Part shown: positions 33,213 to 44,529 of the stretch, piece after piece
How the letters are laid out: every line of letters starts with the position of its first letter
Position numbering within the stretch: the stretch's first letter is position 1
DNA from: Nansenia antarctica
Lineage: Eukaryota; Chordata; Actinopteri; Argentiniformes; Microstomatidae
NCBI GenBank assembly: GCA_963989245.1
Contig: OZ022353.1
Span: 31,617,298 to 31,681,297, forward strand
Direction: 5' to 3'
Length of the DNA: 64,000 nt
Program-made: the position numbers and the translations under genes
Notes under the pieces: generated by a model
Told to the model about the DNA's origin: nothing
Seen by the model: only the letters and a program-made list of their open reading frames with translations
Database searches by the model: none

Positions 33213-35598
33213 CAGGGGCGCCGCTAGAGATTCTGGGCCCCATGACAGAATAACATTTTGGGCCCCCCCACCTAAACCACCCATCAACCTAAACCCAGTT
33301 GAAGTTGATGAACTATTGATGCACTGCAAGAAATCCAATGATGGACATCTTTTGTAAATGTAATTTAAAATTACAGTTAATACAGGAATCAACAATTCAG
33401 CAAAGAAATCTCAACATTCTTTAACTTATTAAATTAAGACTTGAACAACACAAGGACAAAAGTATAATTAAATGAAGATTGGAACCCAATTATAAAAGTA
33501 TAAATCTATAATAAAAAATAAAAATATAATTTGAATGGGGTGGTATTGTGTCTAAATAAATGTAGATCTTGTAAAGATCAGTTGGCCATAATACTGTCAG
33601 GATTAGATCAATGAAGAATTACAGCAGAGAGATATTTACTGACTCAGCATTGCTTGTTTCACACAAAGACAAACGTGTCTTATACAAGACGGAGCAACAC
33701 AGACATGGTGCCAGCGAAATTGAATGTGAAATGGGAAGATTTTTATTTTTACACTGGCAGTACTGTGGAATAGTATACCTGGAGAGCTAAAAACTATATC
33801 TAGCCTAATGCACAACGATTCAAGATAGAGTAAAGAGATCAAATCAAATCAAAGCTAAACGCTGGGCCTTCTTAGTAGCAAAATCTTTAATAAGATCCTT
33901 AAAATCTAGTGATGAAGCCAACTTGCTGTGCTGCTGTCATTGTCCTTTGTTACTTCTTGCTCTTCTTCTTCTGCCTCTTTACCTCTTAATTTGTAAACAT
34001 TTTATTCATTTTATCCAAACAATTACGAATTACAGGGACATTCCCCCTGGAGTAACTGAAGGCTAAGTGCCTTACTCAAGGGCACACTAGTAGTGGTGTG
34101 GTTTCAGGCGGGATTTGAACTCGCAACCTTCCGATCACAAGTCCAACTCACTATCCACTACTAGACCACCACTACCCCCCCACCTCTGCTCTCCTCTCTG
34201 GCTGCCTTGCTTGAAGAGGGCCCTGGCATGGAGTATCCATAGGTACATAATTCATAATATGTCCTATAATAGTATTAACATAATAACACATACATTACAC
34301 CAGATTAGCTAACTTAAATGTTATCTAGCTAGCTAACAATATTATTAAGATGCCAGTGTGGTCAATGTTATTGCAATTACTGGAAGAACTATTAACTAAA
34401 TATGAATATTAGCTAAAGTTGTATTCAATGCTTGCATGGTAATGCAGCATACATTAAAATATTCTAAATATGTTTGTTAACCCCAAACTCCTACTGCTCA
34501 CCCCCTTCTCCTTCAACTGGGAGGTGCATCTGTGCATGACGTCATTAGCATGTAACATTATACTAGCTAGCTAGCTATAATAGCAAGAGTGCATAGCTGC
34601 TGGATACAAATTCACTGAGCTCTAATAACCTATATTTGGACCAAAATTGCCCTCATCTCATACATTTAACTGAAATTATACTGACAGTGCACTGTAAGTT
34701 AACTATACTTGAAGTTAATGTTAATTAGCTATCCACTTGTTAAGCCTGACGTCAAAAGTGACGTTTAGCCATTTCCGAGTCCAAACCAGAAATTCTCCGC
34801 ACCAGAATACCTCTGAACTACAACGGTAGAATGACAGTTTAATAGTTTTTTAGACTCGGATCTATTCATACAACAAGGGACACAGCACTTTCCCGTTTTC
34901 TCCATATTGTCAGGGTATTTGAGCCCCGGAAAAGCGCTATATAAATATAATTAATTATTATTATTATTTCTCCATTTCGAAGACAGCACCTCAGCCAACG
35001 TTGGGTCCCGGAAACACGTCACGACTTAACAAGCGGATAGCGAGCTAACTAGATCATCCACGCAGTGATTAGATCACTAAACCACTGTTTTTAGTGATTT
35101 TTTTACTTTTCTCTTTTGAGACCCTGACTTTGGCTTTGCCTTTCACGACATCGTCCACGCACGCACACGTACATTTGATGCATTTCCAATCTGGCTGTCC
35201 TCCATCTGTCCCACACACATACTACAGCAGGACGTGTTGGTCATGGAAACCTTGTCAGAATATTTGCGGTAACGTTCCTCTCGTCTAGCAGCTCGCGCGC
35301 GGTGGACTGAACCATGCAATGACTAAATAGAGGGGTAAATAATAAGGCTTAATTTTGTTAAACATAGAGAAACAAAACTCCAGTTTGTTTCTTTTGTGAC
35401 TTTTTTTATTACATAGAATTATAATTTGAATTCGGCTACATTAACGTCCTTATGATAATAATAATAATAATAATAATAATAATATTTATACATATAATAT
35501 ATTAAAAAAAAATAAAAAATAAAAGATTCTCATGGGCCCCTGTCAGTGCTGGGCCCTTAGAATCGTCCTAACTTACCACCCCCTTAGCGGCGCCCCTG
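33213..35598. mobile_element. 2.4-kb non-autonomous hAT element with 8-bp target duplication
   Basis: Ends CAGGGGCGCCGCTAGAGAT (33213) and TTAGCGGCGCCCCTG (35598) are inverted repeats flanked by a perfect duplication CTGCCGAC (33205..33212 and 35599..35606). GGGCCCC-rich subterminal sequence is present at both ends. No transposase survives. The interior carries a tRNA-derived SINE and a LINE-type tail at about 34921-34970. Confidence 0.85.
33985..34180 (-). mobile_element. tRNA-derived SINE
   Basis: Minus strand: GTGGTCTAGTAGTGGATAGT, then GGAAGGTTGCGAGTTCAAAT (a B-box-like GGTTGCGAGTTCAAATCCC), then a tail with GGCACTTAGCC and CTCCAGGGGGAATGTCCCTG. This is the head and body of a common fish tRNA-SINE. 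It lies inside the hAT element. Confidence 0.75.
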
Positions 35599-35860
35599 CT
35601 GCCGACTGACCACAACCATGAAGACAGATCTTCATGGCTTCAGATTGAACTGGCCACATGTGGGCACTTAATCTAATTAAAACAAAGACACCAACCTATA
35701 TAAACAATCCAATGATATACTTAGTTTATACTAAACTAAAATATGGCAACAAATTCAATCTTTCCTCAACCTGCCTAAGGTCTACATAGACAGCCCAATA
35801 TGCCTTCCTGCCTGCCTTAGTTGACCCAGTCTTTTCTAATTGTCACGATAAAAGACTTGT

Positions 35861-37260
35861 ATGTCGAGGGAAAGCTATGGTTTTTATCTCCAGATTAGGG
35901 ATTTTATTAGGACTCATATACCACATTATGAATGTATGCCCAAGCACAACACACTCAACAGCAGCCTTCGCCATGAACCTGGCGTTAAGGGTTCAGCCTC
36001 TTTTTTCTATGATATCTTCCAGGCCCGGGTACTGGTGTCCAATGACAAACTGATAAATGATTGGCAATAAGAACTCAATACTGAAATCTCTGAAGAAGTA
36101 TGGGAGGCGACACTCGATATAATTCAAGATAGTCCACAGACACTGGTGGACTCAGGGGGGGCAGGGGGGGCGACCGCCCCTCCTGGTAACCCCACGGTTG
36201 AAAAACGTCTCGCTTAAGTGCCCTTTTGAGTGGCAAAAATGCCCTTTTGAGTGAGAGGACGTGCCCTATTGGTGCCCCTCCAATGGTTTAAACTTGACCA
36301 TGTGCCCCCACAGTTGAAAAACGTCCCACTAAAGTGCCCTTTTGAGTGGCAAAATTAGAGGATGTGCCCTATTGGCTGCCCTTCCAATGGTCTAAACTTG
36401 ACGATGTGCACTGATGGGGTCCCATGTTGTGCAGTAGGTGCCCTTTTTTTCTTTTCGCCCCCCCTGCCCTTCAAACAGCCTGAGTCCTCCACTGTCCACA
36501 GACTCCATTATTGGAAGTCCAGGCTTCACACCATACACCCCAACACCTCTCCTTTATGTGAAAAATGTACAAGAGACTGGAACGCTTACCCATCAGTTCT
36601 GGTCCTGCCCAAAGTTAAACTCCTTTTGGATTCTTATATTTGACTATATATCAAAGGCTTTTAATAAAACTGTTGCACCAGATCCATTGCTTGCTATCTT
36701 TGGATCAGTTGTTGTTAACCCTTCAATCAATAAATATGAGGGGCAGGCAATTTCCCTCTGCACACTGTTAGCCAAACGCCTTATTTTACTACAGTGGCAG
36801 TCGGAGGCCAGCCCTTTATTTCAGCAGTGGCTTAGGTGTCTGGGGAATGTGCTTCTCATGGAGAGAATAAGCCATTCATTAACAGAGAGGGTATCTTTCT
36901 GAAAGTATGGCAACCCTTGTTAGATAAATGGACAGCTACCTGTGTCAAAGATTATGCCTAGAGAGGCTCCCCGTGCACTGGAACACAAGATGTGAAGATT
37001 TGTTCTAATTCAATGTAGCCTTCAGTATATTGAAAGTCTCTGTACATTTTGAAGACTGTCAAAGTTTCTATTACCCAATTTGCTGGTGACTTTAAATTCA
37101 TAGCTCTTTTTCATAGTGCTCTAAGTGGGGGTGGGAGGGATAGGATGGGGGGTGGGACAGGAAGTGGTTTTTGTTTAAAAAAAGAAAGGAACATATTGTT
37201 TTACTGTCCATTGCATGTTTTCCATCCTGTCTTTCAATAAAAACATGTTTTAATATTAAT
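35861..37260 (+). pseudogene. L1/Tx1-like LINE ORF2, C-terminal remnant
   Basis: Two pieces, 35861..36140 and 36503..36930, encode the C-terminus of an L1-type ORF2 (THQFWSCPKLNSFW, LLAKRLILLQWQS, followed by a LERISHSL-like end). They are split by a 354-bp hAT insertion and carry stops. A 3' UTR with AATAAAAAC runs to about 37260. Confidence 0.65.
36141..36494. mobile_element. 354-bp hAT MITE nested in the LINE
   Basis: Ends CACTGGTGGACTCAGG and CCTGAGTCCTCCACTG form imperfect inverted repeats, flanked by an 8-bp duplication TCCACAGA (36133..36140 and 36495..36502). The interior has two copies of a GTGCCCTTTTGAGTGGCAAA-type word. Confidence 0.8.
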
Positions 37261-37351
37261 AATAGAAAACATTTAATTGTACTGTATCCTGTCCCTTTGA
37301 TAAATGAACGTTGATGTGATTTGATTTGATTAATGCAGATGATTTGTGTTA

Positions 37352-37620
37352 CACGTGTATGCTGTGATGATGAGCGTGTGCTTTGTCAGCGTCATTTATC
37401 CCGACATCAGGCAGCAGATCTGCTCTCTTTACAGGGTCACCCCTTTCCCAGATCCACACAGCGCTCTGTGGATCTCTCCCCATCACCCCCCACCCCTGCA
37501 CCTGCTCCCCTGAGACATGACCATTGTTCTCTCCAAGCTCACCCATTGGCTACAGACTGTGAGAAACTCCAACAAGACCAAGACCCACACATTCATATGT
37601 AGATTCAGGACTATATATAG
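37352..37620 (+). promoter_or_regulatory. her4-B promoter
   Basis: Same series as copy A: CACGTG 37352..37357, near-palindrome GATCCACA...TGTGGATC 37451..37474, CATTGTT 37522..37528, ATTGGCTACAGA, RBPJ TGTGAGAAA 37558..37566, CTATATATAG 37611..37620. SOX-to-RBPJ spacing is 36 bp. Confidence 0.7.
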
Positions 37621-37687
37621 GAGGGATGAAGGCAGTGGAAATCAGATTCTCTCGACACAGAGACCTCCACAGCACAGAGATCCAGCC

Positions 37688-38149
37688 ATGGCACCTACAA
37701 TCACTTCAGCAATGACCTACCCTAAGGAGCACCTGACTCTGTCCCACAAGGTAAATTGAAGGTTCAAATCTGTGACAACTGATATGATTATTAATTTGCT
37801 TTATTCTTAGCCCACTCAAGAATATGGAATAAGTTATTAATGACTCCTTTTTCCTTTTTTGCAGCTAAGAAAGCCAGTGGTGGAAAAGTTACGCAGAGAT
37901 CGTATCAACAGCAGCATTGAGCAGCTCAAGTCCCTCCTGGGTCCAGAGATCCTCAACCAGCAGTCTGACTCCAAGCTGGAGAAAGCCGACATCCTGGAGA
38001 TGACAGTTTGCTGCCTGAGAGAGATGGTGCACTCCCTGTCCAAAGATGAGGTGAAGAACAGGAGGGAGCCTCCTCTGAGCTCCCCAGCCCAGCACAGCAT
38101 CAGTAAAGAGAAGAGTCCAGTCAACAGAGCCCTCTGGAGGCCCTGGTAG
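37688..38149 (+). CDS. her4: her4-like gene, copy B, with shortened Orange domain
   Basis: Exon 1 is 37688..37750 (identical first 21 residues to copies A and C) and exon 2 is 37865..38149; the intron is 114 bp. The product is 115 residues against 164-165 in A and C. The bHLH is complete (LRKPVVEKLRRDRIN, KLEKADILEMTV) and WRPW is intact. One in-frame deletion joins CCLRE to MVHSLSKDEV and removes the linker plus the first half of Orange (including HGYSRC). A second removes about 20 residues after KDEVK. Frame, splice sites, promoter and poly(A) signal are preserved, so it may still be expressed as a bHLH-WRPW protein with an impaired Orange domain. Confidence 0.85.
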
Positions 38150-39030
38150 AGTCCTACAGACTGGAACTCCATTCAGACAAAATAGACTTGACCATATTGG
38201 TCTACAAGTATTAACGTCATGGATAGTAATATTCAAAGGTGAAGAAAGAGTTTTTCTGTATGTACAGAAGGTTTTTTTAAAATTCAATGTGACATTGACA
38301 CTTAATGAATAAGTGGACATTCATTTTCTAAGAAAATTATCAAGACAGAAATTGTTCCATGTGGACAAAACGTGATTCCATGTTTTGTTTACTAATTAGT
38401 AGTAATATCAACAGCTTGAATTATCTTCTTTGAGAACATTTGCCCATAATGGGTATTATACCTTCTTAAATCTTTCTAAGATTCTCCATAACTGATCTGT
38501 TTTAAGATCAATTTGATGACATGCTTAATTTGTTAACACTACATTTTCGTAGTGATAATGGTCATGTTGATATCATATTGTGCATCTTCTGTGAAGCTTG
38601 TATGAGTTATGCTTTAAATATTGATCAATGTTTGTTCTAAAATCGCTGTTTATCCATGAGGATCTACCCATCACTAGGTATTATACCTGTTATCATCACT
38701 CTGTGATGACCTTTTAACTGGTTCTGATATGTTTTAAGATCAAAATGCAATTAGCTTCATGATTTTTCTGTGAAAACATCATGCACATTGCAGAAGGGAG
38801 AGAACAGTGTTCTCTCAATGTGAAACTCTTGTTTATTTTAGACAGATGATCCTGTGTGTCTTTTAAAAAGACAGTTGTTACAGTATATCCTTTACTCAGA
38901 GAGAGAGTTATACACTGTATTTGACATAAATGTCCAAGTTGTGGTTGTGATACCTCATCATCTGCCTTGAATCAAGGTGCGAAAACGGATGACTCATTGA
39001 GTCAGTTTGAATAAATACAAAAACAATCAA
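38150..39030 (+). promoter_or_regulatory. 3' UTR of her4-B with hairpin elements
   Basis: Runs to AATAAA at 39010..39015. Hairpin elements: TTTGCCCATAATGGG then TATTATACC at 38439..38462, and CTACCCATCACTAGGTATTA then TACCTGTTATC at about 38665..38695. It shares GTCATGGA...AGTAATATT with copy C just after the stop. Confidence 0.6.
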
Positions 39031-39039
39031 ATGAAATTA

Positions 39040-39600
39040 CCTTCCTCCGTGTTTTACTTTATTCTTGTCTTCTCTATTCACATCACTTCCACCTAAATCA
39101 TATTTAATTATTAGTTAATGAATGCAAAGGAATGGCTGAATGGATAGAGAAGGCTTCTTTTACAGTATAGTGGCCTACAGCACCACTGAGTAATGGACTC
39201 AACATCTGTAAGAAGAAGAAGAAAAACACATATCACACCTGTTTGATTCAGAAATACAATGTATTTCAACAAGTGATGATGTAGAGTTCTTTATTTGCCC
39301 CCCAGAATATGCAAAACTAAATACAGAGAGATTATTAATCATACAGTTGAAATTTGATTTGCCAGCAGGCATCAGTGATACATCAAAAATAAATGTATTT
39401 TTAGTATGGCTGTTCATAATACAGTTAAAAAAAATTAAATGTATAAAATCCTTTAAACTTATCAAATCACCTAAACGTCTAAAATCACTTAGAAACGATG
39501 TGACTCCAGATGTTGGTCAGAAACTGCTGAATGTCATCTAACAGTTTAGGGCTTCTGTGTCCCTCCTCAACAATGACGTCACCTCCACAGCTAATGTGAT
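39040..39600. other. No gene seen
   Basis: AT-rich spacer between her4-B and the distal modules. Confidence 0.4.
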
Positions 39601-39610
39601 GTGTAATAAG

Positions 39611-39664
39611 ACACACTTCTGTTGTTCCTCCTTTGAAAGCAGTGAATGGGCAGAGTGTGGGAAA
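39611..39664 (+). promoter_or_regulatory. Candidate distal SOX-RBPJ module 2
   Basis: ACACACTTCTGTTGTTCC from 39611, then GTGTGGGAAA at 39655..39664; TGTTGTT to RBPJ spacing is 35 bp. Followed by a second GGGAAAG. Confidence 0.5.
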
Positions 39665-40433
39665 CCAGGGAAAGCTCACTCACAGACCCCCTTTGGGACA
39701 ATAGAACCAGACCTCTACCCTGATCCTTCAGAAGAGGGGGGGGGGGGGGGGGGGGGGTCTGGGTCTGTAAAATAAGACTTTTATCTGGCATAAACCGGCA
39801 AAGAAAACCCCAAATATAAGGAAAAAATTGGTTCCACAAAGTTATATGTTATAGTTACAGCTATATTTTAAAACCAAGTTAATGCATATTTTCATTTCTA
39901 ACTTCATGTTATTTTCCCACTCCCTCTTCCTTCTATAACATTACTTGTAGGTTTACGTCAAATCTCTGATTATCTAAAACACTCCGAGCCTCATACATTA
40001 ATTCTGTGACCAGATGTGCAACTTGTCTAGAATAAAACTTACTATCTAGAAGTGAGGTTTCAATAATCAACAACTACTATTGAATATCATGTGATGTACA
40101 GTACAGTACAGTACATGTCTCAGTCTACATGATTTGCATCATATAATGATCATTGATACACCTGTAAACTGGACACTGTCAGCAATCAGCAAATACTACA
40201 GTATGTATTTTAAAGATAATTGTTGTCCTCCATTTGCAATAGGAAAATCTTACCCTCAACACTATTTTGTGTTTAAAAATAACATAATTAAAAAACACAC
40301 TTACAGGCTGAATTAATTCACTCTAGTAGTGAGTCTATACTTGTTTCTAAACAGAAATATTTAAGTAATGATCTTTACCCCTCACGGGCTTGTTGGGAAC
40401 TGCTTGTGTAGCGATGGATTAGCATATCAAAAG

Positions 40434-40485
40434 GCACACTTCTATTGTTTAGTGGAGGCTCTCTCAATGGGGAAAGTGTGGGAAA
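40434..40485 (+). promoter_or_regulatory. Candidate distal SOX-RBPJ module 3
   Basis: GCACACTTCTATTGTTT at 40434..40450 and GTGTGGGAAA at 40476..40485; TATTGTT to RBPJ spacing is 33 bp. A GGGAAAG lies just before the site. Confidence 0.55.
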
Positions 40486-40887
40486 GCTCTGGAGAGCAGA
40501 GTCACAGTTCAGTGCCATTAGCATCTTCAATCCCACCAGCGCCTGACTGTCTCAATTAGGAATGGGCACACTTTGGGAAGGGGATACAATCACTATTAAA
40601 TAAACAGAGTACGGTTTACCCATGTGATTGGGAGAGATTTTCTCTCTTAACCACTTTTTTTTATAGTGAAAGTTTTCTAGAGGCAATTTTCAGAGCCCAG
40701 ACTGTCAAAATGTTTTACGTTAAACATTGCATTTTAGATGCAATTAAATTATTAAAAACATATACAAATGTGTCTTGTGAGTGTAAATGTGTATTTATCC
40801 TTCCGTAGTCTTTCATGATTCATGATTCAGAATTGGAGGTGAAAAAAAGAGAGGGAAAACCAACTAAACCACTTGCTGATCTTTCCC

Positions 40888-41058
40888 TCCAGATGGTCAT
40901 AGAGCAAGGAGCCGTCACTAATGGTCTATTCAGGGTCCTTAGGGGCTTTTGAGGTGCATTGATCACAGCACACAGGACTCTGTGTGGGAAACTCCGATCA
41001 GCTCTCTACTCACACTACCAGCCAGGAGACAGAGACCACATCTGCTTCATCTGCTGCA
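40888..41058. promoter_or_regulatory. Paralogous non-coding segment with RBPJ site (copy 2)
   Basis: Partner of 31638..31830, with GTGTGGGAAA at about 40982..40991 and the same flanking blocks. It lies 0.8 kb upstream of her4-C. Confidence 0.6.
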
Positions 41059-41472
41059 TCTGTATGTTACGTCACTGCATGTCCAGACATGCCCCAGCGA
41101 ATTCAGAGACCCCTGACAATTGATATTGACCGACCTCTGAATGTCCATGTATTATCGAACCGTACGGAAAACTATCATCACATTTTTCCACCCACCTATT
41201 ATTTTTGACAGATATGGTGAAGATGATTACATTGTCTTATGATCAATACATTAAAAAAAAATCCAATGTGAAACTAAGTATGACTATAAATCATGAATAC
41301 ACGGGGAGCATTACAGAGTTATTCATCATTGTCAGAGGTCAAACGCACCATGAAGGTATAAAATGTGACATAATAATAAATTAATCATAAAAGGAGGTTC
41401 CACTATAGATGCAGAATATTATCTGGGGATTAAATTACACTGTACATTTTCATATAATCTGTGTCAGTGTCA

Positions 41473-41780
41473 CACGTGTATGCTGTGATGATGAGCGTGT
41501 GCTCTGTCAGTGTCATTGATCCCAACATCAGGCAGCAGATCTCTTTACAAGGTCACCACTTTCCCAGATCCACACAGCGCTCTGTGGGTCTCTCCCCATC
41601 ACCCCCCACCCCTGCACCTGCTCCCCGGAGACGTGGTCATTGTCCCCCAGCAGTAAGAGCATGTGGCAGCTCCACATTCCTCATTGTTCTCTCCAAGCTC
41701 ACCCATTGGCTACAGACTGTGAGAAACTCCAACAAGACCAAGACCCACACATTCATATGTAGATTCAGGACTATATATAG
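41473..41780 (+). promoter_or_regulatory. her4-C promoter
   Basis: CACGTG 41473..41478, near-palindrome 41567..41590, CATTGTT 41682..41688, ATTGGCTACAGA, RBPJ TGTGAGAAA 41718..41726, CTATATATAG 41771..41780. It differs from A and B by about 40 extra bases before the SOX site, containing a further TCATTGTCCCC similar to one in the her2 promoter. Confidence 0.7.
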
Positions 41781-41847
41781 GAGGGATGAAGGCAGTGGAA
41801 ATCAGATTCTCTCGACACAGAGACCTCCACAGCACAGAGATCCAGCC

Positions 41848-42466
41848 ATGGCACCTACAATCACTTCAGCAATGACCTACCCTAAGGAGCACCTGACTCT
41901 GTCCCACAAGGTAAATTGAAATTACAATTATTCACTATGTAACTATCTGTACTTAGTAACTAATACCTATTGAAATGACAGTTGATATATGCCAGAATAA
42001 GTTATTAATGACTCCTCTTTTCTTTTTGCAGCTAAGAAAGCCAGTGGTGGAAAAGTTACGCAGAGATCGTATCAACAGCAGCATTGAGCAGCTCAAGTCC
42101 CTCCTGGGTCCAGAGATCCTCAACCAGCAGTCTGACTCCAAGCTGGAGAAAGCCGACATCCTGGAGATGACAGTTTGCTACCTGAGACGACAGCAGCAGT
42201 ACAAGCCAGTGAGTTCCTCCTCCTGTTCAGCAGCAGCTGCCAATCATGGTTTCTCCAGGTGTGTCCAAGAGATGGTGCACTTCCTGTCCAAGGATGAGGT
42301 GAAGACACAGACCCAGAGAAGACTGCTGAGCCACGTCCAGAGCCTGCAGCCATCCTCTGATAAGAACAGGAGGGAGAGTGACCTGTCTCTGCTAAGCTCC
42401 CCAGCCCAGCCCAGCATCAGTAAAGATAAGAGTCCAGTCAACAGCGCCCTCTGGAGGCCTTGGTAG
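41848..42466 (+). CDS. her4: her4-like bHLH-Orange repressor, copy C
   Basis: Exon 1 is 41848..41910 and exon 2 is 42032..42466; the 121-bp intron looks identical to that of copy A. The product is 165 residues: basic region, HLH, Orange (HGFSRCVQEMVHFL), a Ser/Lys-rich linker and terminal WRPW. It differs from copy A by one inserted Ala and Tyr-to-Phe in Orange. It is in direct orientation to copy B 4.2 kb upstream. Role as for copy A: Notch-induced repressor of neuronal differentiation genes in neural progenitors (family knowledge). Confidence 0.9.
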
Positions 42467-43285
42467 AGTCCTACAGACTGGAGATCCACTCTCAGACAAA
42501 CACATTGACCATGTTGGTCTAAGATTAAGCGTCATGGACAGTAATATTGACAGAAAGTCAACTAACTCTAATGCCATGCATTGGCACTTGTTAGCTGTCC
42601 AGAAGAAGTGAAGATACCCTTTTCAGGGAAAATTGTCATAATCAATGATTATTTTTTTTAATGTAAAGTTGTTGTACAACTGATATCACACCATGTTCTG
42701 TGAAACATGTGTCGATTGATGTATTTATTATGATAAATAAGATCAACAGCTTCTAATAGGCATCCATGAGGACCTTTTACCCATAATGGGCATTATATTT
42801 ACAATCACTCTGTGATTTACAATTAATGAACTGTTTTAAGATCAATACTTGTTATTATTAAGATCACTTCTTATTGATCAATACTTATCCTCTATTAGGA
42901 ATACTTAATGTTGTTACTACAAGTAATGTTGTTACTACATGTTTTTAGGGATATGGTCATATTGACTGAATTACATGTATTTTTATGTCAAAGTTTAGAT
43001 TGTCTGTTTAGTATTTTCTGTGAAAATAAGATTCACATTTGTTAAATAATGTGTCTGCAGAATGGAGAAAATAACGTTCTCTCAATGTAAAACTGTTTAT
43101 CTTAAACATCTCTATGTGTCTTTTGTAAAGACAGTTAATGTGTATCCTGTACTCAGTTAGAGTATAATGTCTTGGATTTCTGTCCAAGCTCTGGTTGTGA
43201 TGTTTCATCACTGAATTATTCACCTTGATTCATGGTGTTGATCCATGTGACTCATTGAGCTTGAATAAATGAAAAAACAAAACAA
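42467..43285 (+). promoter_or_regulatory. 3' UTR of her4-C
   Basis: Ends near AATAAA 43264..43269 after GACTCATTGAG. One hairpin element (TTTACCCATAATGGG then CATTATATTTAC) lies at 42776..42802, followed by ATCACTCTGTGAT as in copy B. Confidence 0.6.
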
Positions 43286-43289
43286 ATGA

Positions 43290-44030
43290 ATTGATATGTA
43301 CTTGTTCATTATTTCACTTGTCTCTTTACATGCTTCTCTCTTTATTTTAAACCAAATAATATCTCAGAGGTTTCACAGAATATTCACGTGCAGGTAATCA
43401 TGACGGATTTGGTAGCATATCGCTGCTACTATTGCGCCACACTAAATCAATATATTTTCATCAATATTAATTGTGAATGATTCTCTATCACATACAGGAC
43501 ATAGGCTACATACCAATGTGATGGATTGATGGTGTAGGCTATTTGAGCAATATTGATAGGACTATAGGCATAGGCCTACTGCAAGTGTCTTATCCAATTA
43601 TTTTGGCCTTCAGTCTTACAATTAATATAATAGTATGACGTGTTATAAATAGCTTATTAAGTGCTTATAAATGAGACTGATTAAGTACGCTTAATGCGTA
43701 CGATGCCATGCCAAAATACATGCCTACTCATGCAACTAGTTGCTGGCAGCTTTGTCCATGGTGAAGCACCGTATATTTTCCCTTTATGAATTTCGAAAGC
43801 TACGAAATCAGTTCGGACTGCATTACTGACTGATCTGAAATCAACTTCATCCTCACTCATGGTTTGAATTTTAGTCACTGGAGCGTCGGTGAGATAGCAG
43901 TAAACAAAACAACACACAGGCAGAGTTCTTAAGAAATAAACATAGGGAATGTTTAATACATGGTCATTGGTCACAATAATATAAAAATAAACATAATAAA
44001 AATAATATGATATACACCACACTATGAAGC
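43290..44030. other. No gene seen
   Basis: AT-rich spacer between her4-C and the inverted repeat at 44035. A 113-codon minus-strand frame here has no recognisable domain and was not accepted. Confidence 0.4.
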
Positions 44031-44034
44031 CGAG

Positions 44035-44245
44035 AGAGAGAGATAGATAGTAGATCGATAAATATAGATAGATAGATCTCTAGATATTTAGTGAAACTCA
44101 ATAATCAATGATCAGGGAGGGGCTTTGTGTGGATACAATGGGTCTGCATCTGACCTCCTGGGTCTGGAGCTCTCTCTGCGTTCCCACACTCCTAACAATA
44201 TACCTGCCCTGTGTGGGACAACAGATAACATCAACTACTGTGTGA
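44035..44245. repeat. Inverted copy of 53638..53840 carrying two RBPJ-like sites
   Basis: About 205 bp, starting in a GATA-type microsatellite and continuing through GTGAAACTCAATAATCA, GGGCTTTGTGTGGATAC and CTCTCTGCGTTCCCACACTC. It matches the reverse complement of 53638..53840 nearly base for base. It contains TTCCCACAC (44181..44189), AACAATA and GTGTGGGAC (44211..44219). Confidence 0.8.
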
Positions 44246-44529
44246 TGATGAGAAGTGTGCCATTAGGCTACATTGTTCTGAAGTCGGCCTAACATCTACA
44301 CTGTAGACAACCTCCTGGGAAGGCTTGTATGTATATCAAAATAAAAATATGTGCTAAAATACGTACAAATATTGCACAACTAAGGAACGTCTCTAATCAA
44401 ATAACATAGTTAACCATGCCACGTCAAAGACAATAATATGCATACGTTGTTTGTTGAGGAGAACAGACCCAAGTAGAGAATACCAGGGTACAGTCTTGTG
44501 ATGACAGCATACCCAGCCATCACCTTGTC

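Noticed and set aside
36362..36643. A stand-alone gene at 36.4 kb
   Set aside because: The frame crosses the boundary of a 354-bp MITE into a LINE ORF2 remnant, so it is a chance fusion.
38701..42820. K-box (TGTGAT) motifs in her4 3' UTRs as in Drosophila E(spl) genes
   Set aside because: TGTGAT occurs in copies B and C, but a 6-mer is expected by chance and the miRNA family that reads it in flies is not established for fish her4.
44181..44219. Canonical paired Su(H) site (SPS)
   Set aside because: The two RBPJ-like sites point outward (TTCCCACAC...GTGTGGGAC) and are about 21 bp apart, not the inward-facing 15-17 bp SPS arrangement.
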